A stretch of DNA of 64,000 nt, taken from Neofusicoccum parvum (Eukaryota > Ascomycota > Dothideomycetes > Botryosphaeriales > Botryosphaeriaceae). A program made the position numbers and the translations under genes. The notes beneath the pieces were generated by a model. That model searched no databases. It was given only the letters and a program-made list of their open reading frames with translations, and was not told where the DNA came from. Numbering within the stretch: the stretch's first letter is position 1; every line of letters starts with the position of its first letter. Location of the stretch: contig CP087206.1 of the NCBI GenBank assembly GCA_020912385.1, positions 2,046,001-2,110,000 on the forward strand. Direction: 5' to 3'. Shown here in pieces: positions 10,891 to 22,733 of the stretch.

Positions 10891-12988
10891 TTGAGACAAC
10901 TCGGGCCTTTCCGCAAGAGACGCTCGGAGAGGACAGCGCTGGGCATACGGTCTTCTCGGTACAACAGGAAGCGCCGCCTCGGCAGATTACGAAACATACG
11001 TAGCACCTGTGCAAATTCAGCGGTGGCGACAAGGGGCGGAAACTGCGGAAGCCGGTTGATGAGCCAAGACATGGCAGACGCTGAGGGAGCGCGATGGCAT
11101 TCGGTGGCAGGCGCGATGAATGAGATGATGACGGATGCGGACGGCGACGGAAAAGGCCACCAGCGCTCAGGAAACAGCAGCAGCGCACCGCGGCCCGTGT
11201 TTGGCACGTGTCGGGTCTTCCGGACCGCTCCCGCAACTGCTAAACACATCCTCCGTCACAGCATGCTACCTGCAGGCACACATCGTATTCTGTTTCCTCG
11301 CGCAGCTGCCGTGACGCCAACCAAGAATGCCCCTTCCTTGGCGCCCTCTGCTTCTCGCATCTCTGCACACCAGTAAGCGCCAGCTGTGCGGAAGCGCTGG
11401 CACTTCAGAACGTCGCTCTGATCTGCGGCTTCAGGCGTCCAAGCCTCAGGCGCAATGGCCCGCGCCGAGTGCTCAGCGCGGATATCCGCCTCCTTCCGGA
11501 TGCCATCATCATACAACATCTTCTCGGTGACACCATTGACCGATAGAGGCTGAGATCCAGTGCTTGACCACTGGGCTTGGCGCCGTCATGTCCAGCTGTG
11601 GTATAGCCACTGCTAAGGACGAGTGGTGTTGTGTCGCTGATCACTGGCCACCGCCGGGTCGCGCCGGCGCGGCTTTGTAGGGGCCTTGCACACAGTCACA
11701 CCTTGGCCAGCCCAACTGCAACACCATATGCGGAACGTGGTGCTAGGGCTGAGATATGGTTAAGTCGTATACCGGCGCCTTATACGCCATAAACCTTATT
11801 CGAGTCAAGACGGCAATGCGCCATAACGCCACTCCCGTATAGAGCGCCTCCATGGACGTTCCGCGCCGCAACCCCTGTGCAGGCCCGTTTTATTTTTGCC
11901 TTGCGGTCTCTTGGCACCTCTGCCCAGGCGCTATGTGCAGTGGTGTGACGCTGCCCTGAGGAATAGAGAACTCAAACGGCCAGTGGATGATCTTCGGAGA
12001 ACCACGCTGTGTCTCCAGTAGCCAAGAACAGGCTGAGGCTTGGTAATGCCAACGTCCCAGAGTCGCCGTGCTCTCCGTTGCGGCTCTTCCTGCCAAAGTA
12101 CTGCCGCAAGTCCCTTTCCACATTCTATGGCCGTCATCCGACACCCCGAGCGCGCAGGCTGCAATGCTGCAACTGCCGATGATGCCGACCAGGATGGGGT
12201 TCATGCATAACACTTCGACATGGGGCAAGTAGGCTGCGAATGCTAATTTCGGCATCACTCCACTGGGGTTTTAGATGCCGCTGCTTAGAGCGTTTCAACA
12301 CCTCGCTGGCCGTCCCTGTACGCATTAATCAGCCCTGCCCGTCGAGAAAGCTCACTTGATCGTCGCCAGCGCCAAGCTCAGCCTGACCAACGCTCGAGCG
12401 CTGTCACCTGTTAGCTGCGGCCAAACCACCTCTAGCGAGATTTTCTGATAATCTACTTCTTTAAGCTTAATAAATTAGCCCGCGCCACTGCCTCGGCTGA
12501 ACACCTGGCCTTCCTTCCGCTGGAGGGCTAGACCAGTCTTGGAAGGTGTGATGATTCAAGCAATAGGGAGACGGCTCTCTTTCCCAATGATCTGCGCTTG
12601 TTTTTCCCGTGCTGGTCGAGCCTACTCCACACGGGACTGGTGGCTTAGCCTGCAGATCGACCATTGTCTGACCCTAACGACGTCCATCCCTTCTGTTCCT
12701 GCGTGCAGAGCCTCCAAGCTGTGCTCAGACCCCACAAATACGAACTCTCCACGATACACCATCTTCACGACTCACGAAAATACGACGGAATCGCCGCCAA
12801 GACAGTCCCGACAAGGGTGAATTACTAAATGCGCTTGCCGAGCGGCTCTCCGGCACTCCGAGAGAGCAAACGAAACGCCTTGCCCTGATGTCACTGCCAT
12901 GCATTCGCCCTGCTGTGGTGGTGAGGGACTGGCGTTTCCGGCAATGCAAAGTCCGAATGAACCGAAGGCTCAGGACTGAAATGGTTTC

Positions 12989-12995
12989 TATATAA
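12989..12995 (+). promoter_or_regulatory. TATA box of the NPP1 gene
   Basis: TATATAA lies about 100 bp upstream of the ATG at 13091, consistent with a TATA-driven secreted-protein gene. Confidence 0.5.
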
Positions 12996-13090
12996 GAGAC
13001 AAGACCTCGTCCATTGAAGAACACACCAACAACTCAACTGCAATCGCCGGCTTCACTGTCACTCTTTACACTCCAAAACCAACCGCCAAC

Positions 13091-13870
13091 ATGTTCTTCA
13101 ACACTATCGTTACCGCTCTCGCTGCTGCTTCCTGCGTTGCAGCCGCTCCCACGCAGAAGCTGAACGCTCGTGCAAGCGTCCCCCACGACTCGCTCAACCC
13201 GTGGCCTGAAGCTGTCAGGACTGGCACTGAGGGTGACGGCATCAAGAGATTTGAGCCGACTCTCCACATTGCCCATGGCTGCCAGCCGTACACTGCCGTC
13301 AACGAAGCCGGCGACATCAGGTTAGTGCCCATGCTCTCGATCTCCCCTTAGCCCACTAACACACAACACAGCGGCGGCCTCCAAGACACCGGCAGCTCCA
13401 CCGGCGGCTGCAGGGACACCGGCAAGGGCCAGACCTACGTCCGGGCTAAGTGGCACAACGGCCGCTTCGCCATCATGTACTCGTGGTACTTCCCGAAGGA
13501 CCACCCCAACAGCGGCGACGTGGCCGGCGGCCACCGCCACGACTGGGAGAACGTCGTCGTCTTCATCGACGACCCGGCCGCCGCCACCCCGACGCTGATC
13601 GGCGCCTCGGCATCCAGCCACAGCGGCTACACCAAGAGCGACAACCCCCAGCGCAACGGCGACCGCGTCATGGTCGAGTACTTCACCAACTTCCCCACCA
13701 ACCACGAGCTGCAGTTCAAGACCAGCGAGGGCGCCGACTACGCCCTGCTCGACTGGGACGTTATGACCGACGCTGCCAAGCAGGCCCTCCAGAATGCCGA
13801 CTTTGGCAGTGCCAACGTTCCCTTCAAGGACGGCAACTTTGAGACCAAGATTGAGGAGGCTTGGGTCTAA
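13091..13870 (+). CDS. NPP1/NLP necrosis-inducing-like secreted protein
   Basis: This is a secreted protein of the NPP1 family (necrosis- and ethylene-inducing peptide 1-like proteins), whose cytolytic members act on plant plasma-membrane sphingolipids. Two exons (13091-13320, 13372-13870) give 242 aa. The first 19 or so residues form a signal peptide ending in a run of alanines. The hallmark heptapeptide GHRHDWE is intact at about residues 130-136. The two cysteines of type-1 members are visible, in HGCQPY and GGCRD. The acidic metal-site residues expected near the heptapeptide appear present, so nothing indicates inactivation, but not all NLPs are cytolytic. The intron at 13321-13371 splits a serine codon. 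Single gene; no partner is seen. Confidence 0.92.
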
Positions 13871-14333
13871 GGGGCTGCGCCTTCTTAGTTGGCGACAGGG
13901 TGGCGACCGGCGCCTTACATGTTTGATGGGATTCTCATGTTTGTGTATATATCATGTTTAGCTTGTTGTATATCTTGAAGGGTTGAAGTGGCCGAATACA
14001 GGGCTAGAATGTTCCATTGGTCTCTCACAGTGGTGTCACCCTGTTCATTTTCTGAAAATGCAACTGCATGAATCATATTCTATTTAAGCTGCATCAATTC
14101 AAACCAGGGTATCGCTGTTGCTGGAAACACCCGAATACCCCGACGGCTCGGTGAATTAACCTTCTGAACAAGACATATACAGCCGATGCGGTCGTTTGGA
14201 CCGCGATGTCTAGAAACAACTACCCACCCATCCTCAACTGATACGCCAATTGTCTAACAGAGGATCTATTGGATCCCCCATCCCCAACCTGTCCTCAGAA
14301 ACTAACTTGGCCACTTCATTGACTTCTGAATGC
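13871..14333. other. Intergenic region between convergent genes
   Basis: This holds the 3' flank of the NPP1 gene and the 3' flank of the UNC93-like gene. No coding signal is seen. Confidence 0.5.
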
Positions 14334-15815
14334 TCACTCCAACGACGATGCATCTTCTTCCGGCTTCCGAAGATCGACCGGGCGCTCTGGAACGAGGAAA
14401 GTTGCAGCAAAAGTCGATGGAATAGTGATACCGAACATCACAAAGGCGATGATCAAGTTCACCATTGGCTCGACCTTTGCAGCACCGACGCCAAAGGACA
14501 GGCAAGAGCCTATCGATTCGAACGATCGCATCAAGCCCACCGCCAACGTCAGGGTTTCCATGTCGTCGAAGTAAGTCCCGAGAATCCAGTAGACGAACAT
14601 ATAGTGCGATTCGTTCATGAACCTGAACACCTGTCAGCAAACTTCAACACCCACCAGATGTCGAGGAGCACTCACCGAAAGAGCACGTTGACAGCGAAGC
14701 CGCGGCCAAACCCAGGATTGCTCCAGTCCAAGGTCACCTTTGGAGACGCATTCGCGTACAAGTTCTCATTTGCAACCTGCCATGCAAAAAGGGCGAGCAT
14801 TATGACCGAAAAGATACTCCACGTAAACTTCGCCAGCGTCGGTCGGCTGAAGATCTTCAGGTCATAGAACCAGCCCCACACGATGTTGGCGGCCGTCGCG
14901 GCTAGGCCAGAGCTCAACGCTCCCAACGCTCTTGCTCGCACTGAGAAGTACTTTGTGAGGTAGATGCCCTGGTACGTTCCGTTCCAGTTGAATCCCACGA
15001 GAATCGGGATCAGCAGATAGAACTGCTTGGTCTTCAGCAGCGCCCACCACCGGCGGAATTCCTTCATGACTGCCTTGTTCTTCGTGGGGTCCGGCACCTT
15101 GCGTCCATCGCGATGTATGACCTTCTCCGGGGGCGAAATCAGGAAAGCGAGCGGGAGACCGAGGCACTGCAGACCAATGAGGATGAGGTAGGTGTCGTAT
15201 CCGACTTTTCCTCGCTGTCCGTTCTTGACGTTCAAGGACAGCTGGATGGAGGAGCCGATGAGCTGGCCGAGCTCGCGTAGTCCCAGCCAGATCCCGGTGA
15301 ACTTTCCACGGTCCTTGACGTCCGCGTATCCAAGTGCAATTGCACCCTCGGCTGCCCACAGCGCAGATGCAGCAATTCCACATGTAGCACCCCCGAATAG
15401 GACAAACCATTCAGTGCCATACCGGTTGTTGACATACAGAGAAGCCGAATAAGGAGCGTATCCCAGAGTTCCGAGGATGAGGACGTTTTTCAGACCGTAT
15501 TTGTTGGCAAGGATGGAGAACGCAGAGCAGCCAAAGACCATGATGCCAAATGTCAGTGAATTAGCACCATTTACAAGGTATGGCTGCTGTTGGCCTCCTG
15601 CGCCGGTATCTGCAGAACTGTCAGCTCCATTCGAGCCGGTTTGGGCTCATCATACTATTGAGCGCATTCCAAATCCCAGGTTGCGTGAAAGATATCATTC
15701 CAACGATTATCACGTTGAAAAGCGGGCTTCGATACCATCTTGTGAAGCGAGACACTGGCTTGGGAGCTGATTCTTCAATCGCCCCCACTTCCGGCTCCAC
15801 TTGCTTCGTCGACAT
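14334..15815 (-). CDS. UNC93-like MFS membrane protein
   Basis: This is a polytopic membrane protein of the UNC93-like branch of the MFS (fungal DUF895 proteins); the cargo is unknown. Three exons on the minus strand (15815-15656, 15609-14676, 14622-14334) give 460 aa. Family text is restored across both junctions: WNALNNTGAGGQ at the first and VLFRFMNESHYMFVYWILG at the second. Other signatures are GTLGYAPYSASLYVNNRYG and the glycine/alanine-rich helix around ATCGIAASALWAAEGA. The acceptor of the second intron was chosen at 14622, because the nearer AG would break frame. It is divergent from a TauD-like dioxygenase across a 501-bp promoter, which suggests that the two could be co-regulated. 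Confidence 0.88.
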
Positions 15816-16316
15816 CTCGTAGAGGTCCCGATCGGTTGGTTCGATATCCGATGAGCAGAAAAGAGTCGGGAGGGGATGCGTTTAATAGGTGATTTACACA
15901 GGTCCACACCAAGGATGATGCGAGAAAAACTGATCAAGCTGTGCGCTTCCATTGGTTTGGCGGAATGATGTTCGGTGGGCCGCTCTTGGCATGCAAGGCG
16001 TTATACGGAGATACTATGAGGCAATCGAGACGAACGCCACCACAGTCCAGCAAACGCCAAAACATACGTTCCTCGGCCCTGAAACCCCACCAAAACAGTT
16101 TGTCTACGGCGAATCCACCAAATCGAGATTTTCAGCAGCCTCCACCGATGCTTCTACATACAAGCCACAGTCAAATCTCCGAGTCATGTGGCGTTTCCCA
16201 TCAGCGACGTGCTTGCATGGGTCAATTACGACAACACCTCTGTAGAGATATAAGTCCATCACTCAAGCCTTTTGGGAACCCTGTACGCCTCTACAGGAGC
16301 GCGAATCTCAGCCACC
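15816..16316. promoter_or_regulatory. Shared divergent promoter, UNC93-like and dioxygenase
   Basis: This is a 501-bp gap between two head-to-head genes. I see no convincing operator. The arrangement is the evidence for a shared control region. Confidence 0.4.
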
Positions 16317-17470
16317 ATGGGATCTTCCGTAGTGCTATCAGTATTCAAAAATACAACATTCCCGTCAGCGGTGAACCTTCCGGAGCCAGATCCTAAGGAG
16401 ACTGCCCTCCCATTGTCACTCACACCATCAAGCCGAGACGCACCTTTGCCTGATCTGATATCTGAAATCAACGGTCTGTCCAGCTCTGGGTATATCCGCT
16501 CACTGCTCAACAACCATGGCGCCATATATTTCAGAAATCTCCATCTCCGCAACGCCCAAGAATTCTCCCAGTTCGCGCATGCATTCGGCTTCGTCCCTCA
16601 CGAGGATATCGGTAATCCAGTCCGGCGCACGGTGCTCGCCAAGAACGTAGCAACTGCAAATGAAGGTCCCAACACACAACCAATATACCCGCACAACGAG
16701 TTCGGCCTCAGTCCTCACTATCCAGCCTACGTCCTCTTCTTCTGCGCGTCAGCACCCGAAACCGGCGGCGAAACTCCGATCAACAACTCTATCGTGCTGT
16801 ACCGACAGCTCAAGGAAAAGCATCCCGAGTTCATCGACGAGATCGAGAAGAAGGGCGTCAAGTACCAGCTCTTCTACGCGAACTCGGCGCGCCACCAGAC
16901 GGCCTCCCCAGGCAGCTCGGTCCTGCAGGCCTACGGGAAACACGTCCTCGACACCGACGACACGGAGCGCGCGCGCCGGAAGATCGAGGCTGAGATCAGG
17001 CGGCTGCCCACCGCGGAGTGGGTGTGGGAGAACCAGAGCGAGACCAATCCGCTCGGCGACCTGCGAGTCTGGCAGCATCTCCCGGCTGTTCGACCTCATC
17101 CTCATACTGGCCAACCGGCCTTTTTCAACAACGCTGTGTCCAGGTTCTTGAACGCTGTTGCCGCCGATACGCTCCTGCCTCCGCACATCAACAAGGATGG
17201 AGTGTACCAGCCCCCTGCGTTTTATGGAGATGGAAGTTTGATCCCGAGGGAGTATTTCGATTCCGCAGTTGAGTTCATTAAGCAGACGAGGGTTTTGATT
17301 GAGTGGACGAAAGGGGATGTCGTACTGATGGATGTGAGTTACGGTGACATCAGACACGAATGCTGAGATGCTGACTTCACTATTTTTAGAACCATGCGGT
17401 TCAACACGGGAGAGAGCCCTGGACAGGAGAGCGGAAGCTTCTGGCAAGTCTTTGGGATGAACCACGATAA
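16317..17470 (+). CDS. TauD/clavaminate-synthase-like dioxygenase
   Basis: This is a predicted Fe(II)/2-oxoglutarate oxygenase of the TauD family, in the subgroup annotated as clavaminate-synthase-like; the substrate is unknown. Two exons (16317-17333, 17390-17470) give 365 aa. The ATG at 16317 is in a near-perfect Kozak context (CAGCCACCATGG). The iron-site H-x-E is in YPHNEFGLSP. The distal histidine and the 2-oxoglutarate-binding arginine are on the short second exon (NHAVQHGREPW). The subgroup marker GGETPINNS is present. The 56-bp intron is phase 0. Without its removal the frame stops shortly after position 17333 and loses the distal histidine. The divergent UNC93-like transporter is a plausible functional partner. 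Confidence 0.9.
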
Positions 17471-18286
17471 GAAATGAATTCGCAGTATCGCAGAAACTAT
17501 TCCAGACGGAATCGGCACCTGCCCACGTCTTGTAAGACTCATGCAATGGCCTTCCCGTCTCAACCTCCCACATTATCTGTGACTTCAGCCCATGCGTCCA
17601 TATATCGGTTTTTGGCTGTACTCTTCCTGAACCTCACAGCACCTTCGCTCGAACGCTTTCCCATCGAATTTGTCTGGCTATCCCGTGTTTTTTTTTTATA
17701 AAGTTCTATAAGCAAGGTCATCATTTCCACGCGCCGTGTGAGTCTCCTTGCCCAACAAGTTCGTAATTCGAACTGTTGTCACCCCGGAATAAAAAACAAC
17801 TTCCTCAAAGCCGATCCGCCACTGGCTCACCTCCTCGTCGTATCCGGGATTGTACGTGAAAAAACGTGGCGAGAACGAGATGTAACAGGAATACATGTAG
17901 CACAACCATTATTGAGCATTATGGCGAAGGTAAGTAGTGAAGGATTGGGGCTTTGTTTTTGGAATTCCAGCGAATCCACAGTGCTGCGGCATGGGTATGA
18001 GTATTTGAGATGGACTGTAGTTAAACCATTTAGGCCGTTAAAGAACAAGTACTGCTCGATAAACGGCACCTTCAACCCATACCAAAGGCTACGGATTGCC
18101 CATGTTCTATTTTCAGCTCCCTTATCTTTGTTTTCGTAGTATTTAGATACATATTCACACGGTGTTCAAGAACGTAATGTACTTTACATCATCTATTCGT
18201 ATTCACGTTTCGTAACTGCTACATATCTCATGATCTAATGTACCATTCAATCCACCTCTCTGTACCTGTTTAGCCGAAGTCTGCGT
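17471..18286. other. Intergenic region
   Basis: An 816-bp gap between convergent genes. Open frames of up to 133 codons exist, but none has a domain or a splice-consistent model. Confidence 0.45.
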
Positions 18287-19142
18287 CTACAGAGCCAGAA
18301 CAGCAGCGACGACTCCCAAAACAGCAGCACCGGCCAAGGACACCCCAAGAGAAGCAGCAGCACCCTTGGAAGGCTCAACCGTCACACCAGCAGCAATCTG
18401 GGTCACCGTCACAGTCCAATAAATCACGTTCGTGGGATCACGCGTGACAGTGTACTCCGTAGTCGGGGTGGCCGACATTGCAGACTGACAGCTGCCCACG
18501 GAGAGCGTATTCTGGCGCGAGAGACGTCACGGTTAGCCAACTCTCCACTCCTCCGTCAGTTCGCGGGACGGCACTCACGTAGACACCCTGGGTCTGGTTG
18601 GCAACCGGGCCGGCCACATCCTCCTCCCAGCACCGCATGTTCGCCATGATGTCCGCGGTCGGCGCCGGGGACGGGATGTCGGTGACGTCGACGGTGCAGA
18701 CGGGGCTGGCCTTGGTCTTGGTGCTGGTGACGGCGCAGCGCAGCGCGCCGTCGACGCGCACGTCCGACGCCAGCGTCGTCGTCGGCGCGAAGTCGTCGGA
18801 GCTGTACGACCGGTAGAAGTCCCAGCCGAAGTAGTCCGGGCCCACCGTCACCGCGATCGGGTGGTTGGACGAGATCGGGCAGAGCGCGCCGGCGGTCGAG
18901 CGCGCGCCGGCAGAGGGGCACGTGAAGGCGAGCATGGTGCGCGATGACTCGTCGACGTTGTAGATGGAGGCGCTGATGCCGGAGGTGGGCACGAAGGTTG
19001 CGCGGCTGCCGTCGCCTGGGTAGGCGAAGGACAGGACCATTGAGGTGGACGTGGGGCCGGAGCTGGAGTCTGATGATGTGGAGGAGGCGGCAGAGGCGCC
19101 GGCGGCGAGCGCCACGGCGGTGAGAGCCCGTCTAGAGATCAT
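18287..19142 (-). CDS. GPI-anchored serine/threonine-rich surface protein
   Basis: This is a predicted cell-wall or plasma-membrane protein of unknown function, tethered by GPI. Two exons on the minus strand (19142-18579, 18511-18287) give 262 aa. The N terminus is a signal peptide followed by a Ser/Thr-rich linker. Several cysteines lie in the middle (FTCPSAG, LRCAVTS, MRCWEED, GSCQSA). The C terminus is a small-residue region followed by a hydrophobic alanine/valine/leucine tail, the standard GPI signal. Removing the 67-bp intron (18512-18578) in phase 0 is needed to reach that tail. A TATA-like TATATA lies about 110 bp upstream on the minus strand. I know no named family. Confidence 0.8.
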
Positions 19143-19663
19143 CTTGTTGAGGTTATACGTGGTATTGGGTTGCTTGCTCTTCTCTAAACGGAGTCTTCAA
19201 TACGTGAGGCAAGAAGAAGGGCGAAGTGGGATTCTTGAAGACTTCAACCGCTTTATATACATACTCGTGCACGATGGCTTTGGGGGCAATTATTCTCTGC
19301 GGTGTAGCTGGGCCAGGCTACAACGGAGTACGAGACTCTGGTTACCGAATGTGGAGTAACAGTCGAGCGGAAGGATTAAGGCACAGCAAATAGTCAATCG
19401 GTTTCGCTTAGAACACCAATCGCAGCCCAGGACACAATCTTCATCAAGGCAAACAGGCAGCAGCGATCTTGGCAACGCCGGTCCTTGTTCCCAGAACGAC
19501 CTCGCGCGCCTTGCGCATGTGGCACAGCATGTCCCTTGGTCCATCGCTTGGAATGCGAGCTGCTACTGTGCCTCTTCTGCTGCGCTCGTAATGCCCAAAA
19601 TAGCATCGCCCTCACCTTCTTTCTATCATGAACTTTCTTTCATTCTTTTCCTCCACCTCACGT
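19143..19663. other. Intergenic region upstream of the HET-like remnant
   Basis: This holds the promoter of the GPI-protein gene and then unassignable sequence. The expected N-terminal HET domain of the following pseudogene is not found here, so that gene is 5'-truncated. Confidence 0.4.
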
Positions 19664-20459
19664 AGGTGTCTGTTGGACTGCGACGCGCTGAACGGCATGA
19701 TAGGCATCCTGCAGGCGTTCCAGGAGACGAAGTAGTCGCGGCGCTGGATCTCGCATCTGTGGGGCCTTCCGATCATCGTCGAGCCACATGAGCCCTTGTC
19801 GGCTTGTGTGGCCTGGTATTTCGGCTAGACGCTGGCTGGGCCGGCTCCGCGCCGCGATGGCTTCCCCAGCTGGTCGTGGACGGGCTGGGAGGGCGTGGTT
19901 GTGTGCGAGGAAAGCGGCGACCGGCCGGCGAAGATGGCACGGCTTCCGGGCAATGACACTGCTTTCATCAATGTCGACCTTCGGTTTGAGCTTGGGGACG
20001 GATCGATTGCGGGGCAGGAAAGTGGGCGTCCGGATATTCTCTCGGTCATTGATGGTAGCCGGATGCGGCTCACAAGGTTCCTCCACATCGAAGCGCAGAC
20101 TGTTCAGCTGAAGATTAGTCATGCGGGAGGTGAGCCTCCGGCAGCAGCATCACCATGTGCCGAGCGCGCGTCTCCGTGGGGCTGGCAGTGTGTTTTGATA
20201 CCAGCAGAAAACAGAAAGGGCGAGCCGGCACCGAAGGACTGGGTCCAGGAACACGACCGTGTTTCAATTCGAGTTGACGGCAGTCACAGTCCTGGGAGAC
20301 GAGCTATACGAGTCCTTTGCAGCGGAACAGATGTGGACGGGAATCCTCCTGCATCAGCCCAGGAGGGGAATCATTATCGTGTTGGTTATTCGAGGAGAAG
20401 GGACTTGCCCTCTGAAGCGATGTAATCATATCCAACCACATCAAATACTCTATAATTGA
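19664..20459 (+). pseudogene. HET-like protein C-terminal remnant
   Basis: A plus-strand frame reads DALNGMIGILQAF, then SHLWGLPI, then RRDGFPSWSWTGWEG. This order and wording match the region C-terminal to the HET domain in fungal heterokaryon-incompatibility-like proteins. Two in-frame TAG codons (19733-19735, 19826-19828) interrupt it, and the coding signal shifts frame somewhere between 20110 and 20260 before a second stretch (QMWTGILLHQP). The HET domain itself is missing upstream. I read it as a 5'-truncated, broken copy. Both stops are one C-to-T step from CAG, as RIP-type mutation would give. Function is presumably lost. Confidence 0.6.
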
Positions 20460-22004
20460 CAGGTGATGGTTTGGGTTGAAAAACAAATTTTGCCACCGTC
20501 GCGAAGGGGAGTCCAACCTATTTTCGTAATTGATCTAACGACAGCACAGAATTTCCACCAATAGACTGAGGGTTTAAGTCCCTGTGAAGTCGCCTCCGGC
20601 AGGGCAGGCATTGTCTGGTTCATCCTGCATAATCGGTTTGCAGCGAATCACTCACCACCGCGGGCGCATACGGATTACCCGACGCACGAGCTCACATCCA
20701 TATCAAAGCCGGTTGAGCTCGGCTATGATCAACCTCCTTCGGGGCTTTCTTCCCATCCCTACGGCAGGCGAAGCTTACATCAGTCACTCATATTTTGTAG
20801 GCAAGAGCATATCATGGAAATTAGCAAATCAATGCTTGAAGGATTCCAGCGCAGGTACGAGCCCGAGCGGCAGGGCAGGTTCGAACGTTTTGATTGCACG
20901 CCAGCAAGGCCCGATTCTTCGTCCGAAGCATCGCTCCAGGGTGTCAGCAACAGCCTAAAATAGCATAGAGTTGGCAATTATTCATGGGGTGCTGGGCATT
21001 GTGAAACGTGAAAGCTTGTTAGTCGACTAGTGCGAGATGGCTAAGATCCTGCATGAGTGCCTCCGATGCCTCAAATCTCGATACGAGTGCATTAGCGAAG
21101 CCCGCGAACAAGTTCTGATGGCGCGGCTGATGATCTAGGAGGACAGGGATGCGAAGACGGCAGCTACTAAGCTGGCGCAGGCGGTCGTCGACCGGGCTTA
21201 CGACCTGTGGCTTTGGGCAAGTTATCAACAGCCGAGACAGCCACAGTGGGGTTACGAGGATTGCATCGCCCGTTATGACGACCGAGGAAGGGCTGGCGGG
21301 CTCACAGATTCTGGAACAGGCTGTTGAAATCACGCCTGGGACCCGACTGTTTCATTCCGAGAGCAATTCTAAGATGTATGTAACAACAATGTTACGGATA
21401 GGGATCCCAGACCATACGCCATGAACTTGATCATGGAAGCTGTTGTTGAAGGTAGCGCGGCGGCTCGACGTATGCTGAGGTCTCGGGCTCTTAGGCCTGT
21501 AGGGCAACCATCGCGGATCTAGAAATCGGGCAGTTTAGATGACTTCATGGTATCGATAAAGGTGGCGTGACAATTAGCCTCGTGGTGGAGGGGCAGAGTG
21601 CGGGCGGCACGGCCCTAGCCGAGGCTTGCGGCCCATCCCGTTTTCAAGTGCGTCATCTACCAGTGATGAGGCGTGCATGTCTGACGCGGCCTTGCTCGGG
21701 AGGACAACCCAATCTCCTTCGGGAAGGGAGTGCAAGCAAAGAGCGGGAAACAAAGCAGCCCAAAGAGCCTCCAGCTTGTTATGTGCTTTTCCCCAGCACC
21801 ACAAGCCACACGAGGATGCGCGGAGCCCAAGACTTGGCCAGTAACACAGCGTGCTGGCTGAATGTGATGGCATGCATCGTCGCTGCAACGTGACATTCGC
21901 GGAAATTGGCCGACAGGGTGGCCTGCGAGGAGGCTTGCCCATTGGGCTCAGCCCTCGCGCTGCATGCTTGGCAATAATGCAACTTTGTTACTCCAATTGT
22001 CAAC
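20460..22004. other. Decayed, gene-poor island
   Basis: No intact gene is seen. One broken reading frame is listed separately at 21037-21327. The rest shows no domain I recognise. Confidence 0.45.
21037..21327 (+). pseudogene. Broken reading frame of unknown family
   Basis: From an ATG at 21037 a 96-codon frame runs to a TGA at 21325-21327 and is interrupted once by TAG at 21136-21138, one C-to-T step from CAG. Its composition (long helical stretches, RAYDLWLWASY, QWGYEDCIARYDD) looks protein-like rather than random. I do not recognise the family. It may be part of the same decayed island as the HET-like remnant. Confidence 0.3.
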
Positions 22005-22331
22005 ACGGAGGCCCGTACCAAAAGTCCTGTCAGCCCGTCGTCAGGTCGGCCCCCCACTCCTCCAGAACACGAAATTTGTGCCGGTAGAATTTCACCTGCG
22101 AAGCTGTTCGGAGCTCATACGCCCATAAATACACGGTTAAAGTAATTGAATTTGCTAGATACGCTTAAAGTACGATTAATAATCCAATAGTAATTCTATA
22201 TCGCAATCTAGACTTCCTTGGCCGTTAAAGAAAAGAGGCTAATAAATTAGTTAGGCGGTGGACTTAGGCGGTGGGTTTTGAGTGCCCCCTGTTACCCACG
22301 GGCTGACAGGACTTTTAGTACGGACCTCCGT
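22005..22331. mobile_element. 327-bp element with 34-bp terminal inverted repeats (MITE-like)
   Basis: The left end (22005-22038) and the reverse complement of the right end (22298-22331) match at 32 of 34 positions. Both mismatches are C in the left copy and T in the right. The interior is short and AT-rich with no coding capacity, as in non-autonomous DNA transposons. A TA follows the right end; the matching left position reads CA, so a Tc1/mariner-type TA target duplication is possible but not proven. Confidence 0.7.
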
Positions 22332-22733
22332 ATACGTCACTCCCTTGCGGATATGGGTGTTTGTTGTACAAAGAGCGGCTGAAGACCGATCGATCCTTTG
22401 CCGCTTTTCGGTAGTTGTCCGCCGTGCATGTCAGGTGGGCGCGATGGGTGACGCTGGAGAATACGATAAGTTGCAAAGATAAGCCGCTGACGGTACAGTC
22501 AACCAGATCCGCAATGATGGACGTGGCGTAGGTGGTGTAGGAGAAGAAAGCAACTTCCAAAAGGAAAGGACAGTAGGAGCGTATAAAAAGGTGCTGCTCA
22601 TCATGGGAACCTTCTGTCGCTCCCACGCCCCTCACATCCTCACCCCGCACAGTACAGTACTCGCAGCCGAGGAGGAGGACCCACTGTCTGGTCGGAGATT
22701 TAAAGAGCAAGGAACACGGAAAATACATCGAAA
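22332..22733. other. Promoter region of the beta-lactamase-like gene
   Basis: A 402-bp stretch between the inverted-repeat element and the next ATG. I see no gene. The element ends only 400 bp upstream of that gene and could influence its promoter. Confidence 0.4.

Larger units (their letters stand above)
10264..13090. other. Gene-poor 2.8 kb spacer
   Basis: No intact gene is recognised. Minus-strand frames between 10730 and 11250 include a kinase-like motif, listed separately. The final 100 bases are the promoter of the NPP1 gene. The stretch may hold further decayed genes below what can be recognised by eye. Confidence 0.45.

Noticed and set aside
11890..12204. Minus-strand frame starting with a signal-like MNPILVGIIGSCSIAACA
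   Set aside because: The leader is suggestive, but what follows has no coherent cysteine pattern or domain, and no TATA box was found. Too weak to call.
20573..20600. Possible tRNA T-arm-like text near 20573 and 20877
   Set aside because: No matching acceptor, D or anticodon stems could be paired around either site. No tRNA gene was recognised in the window.
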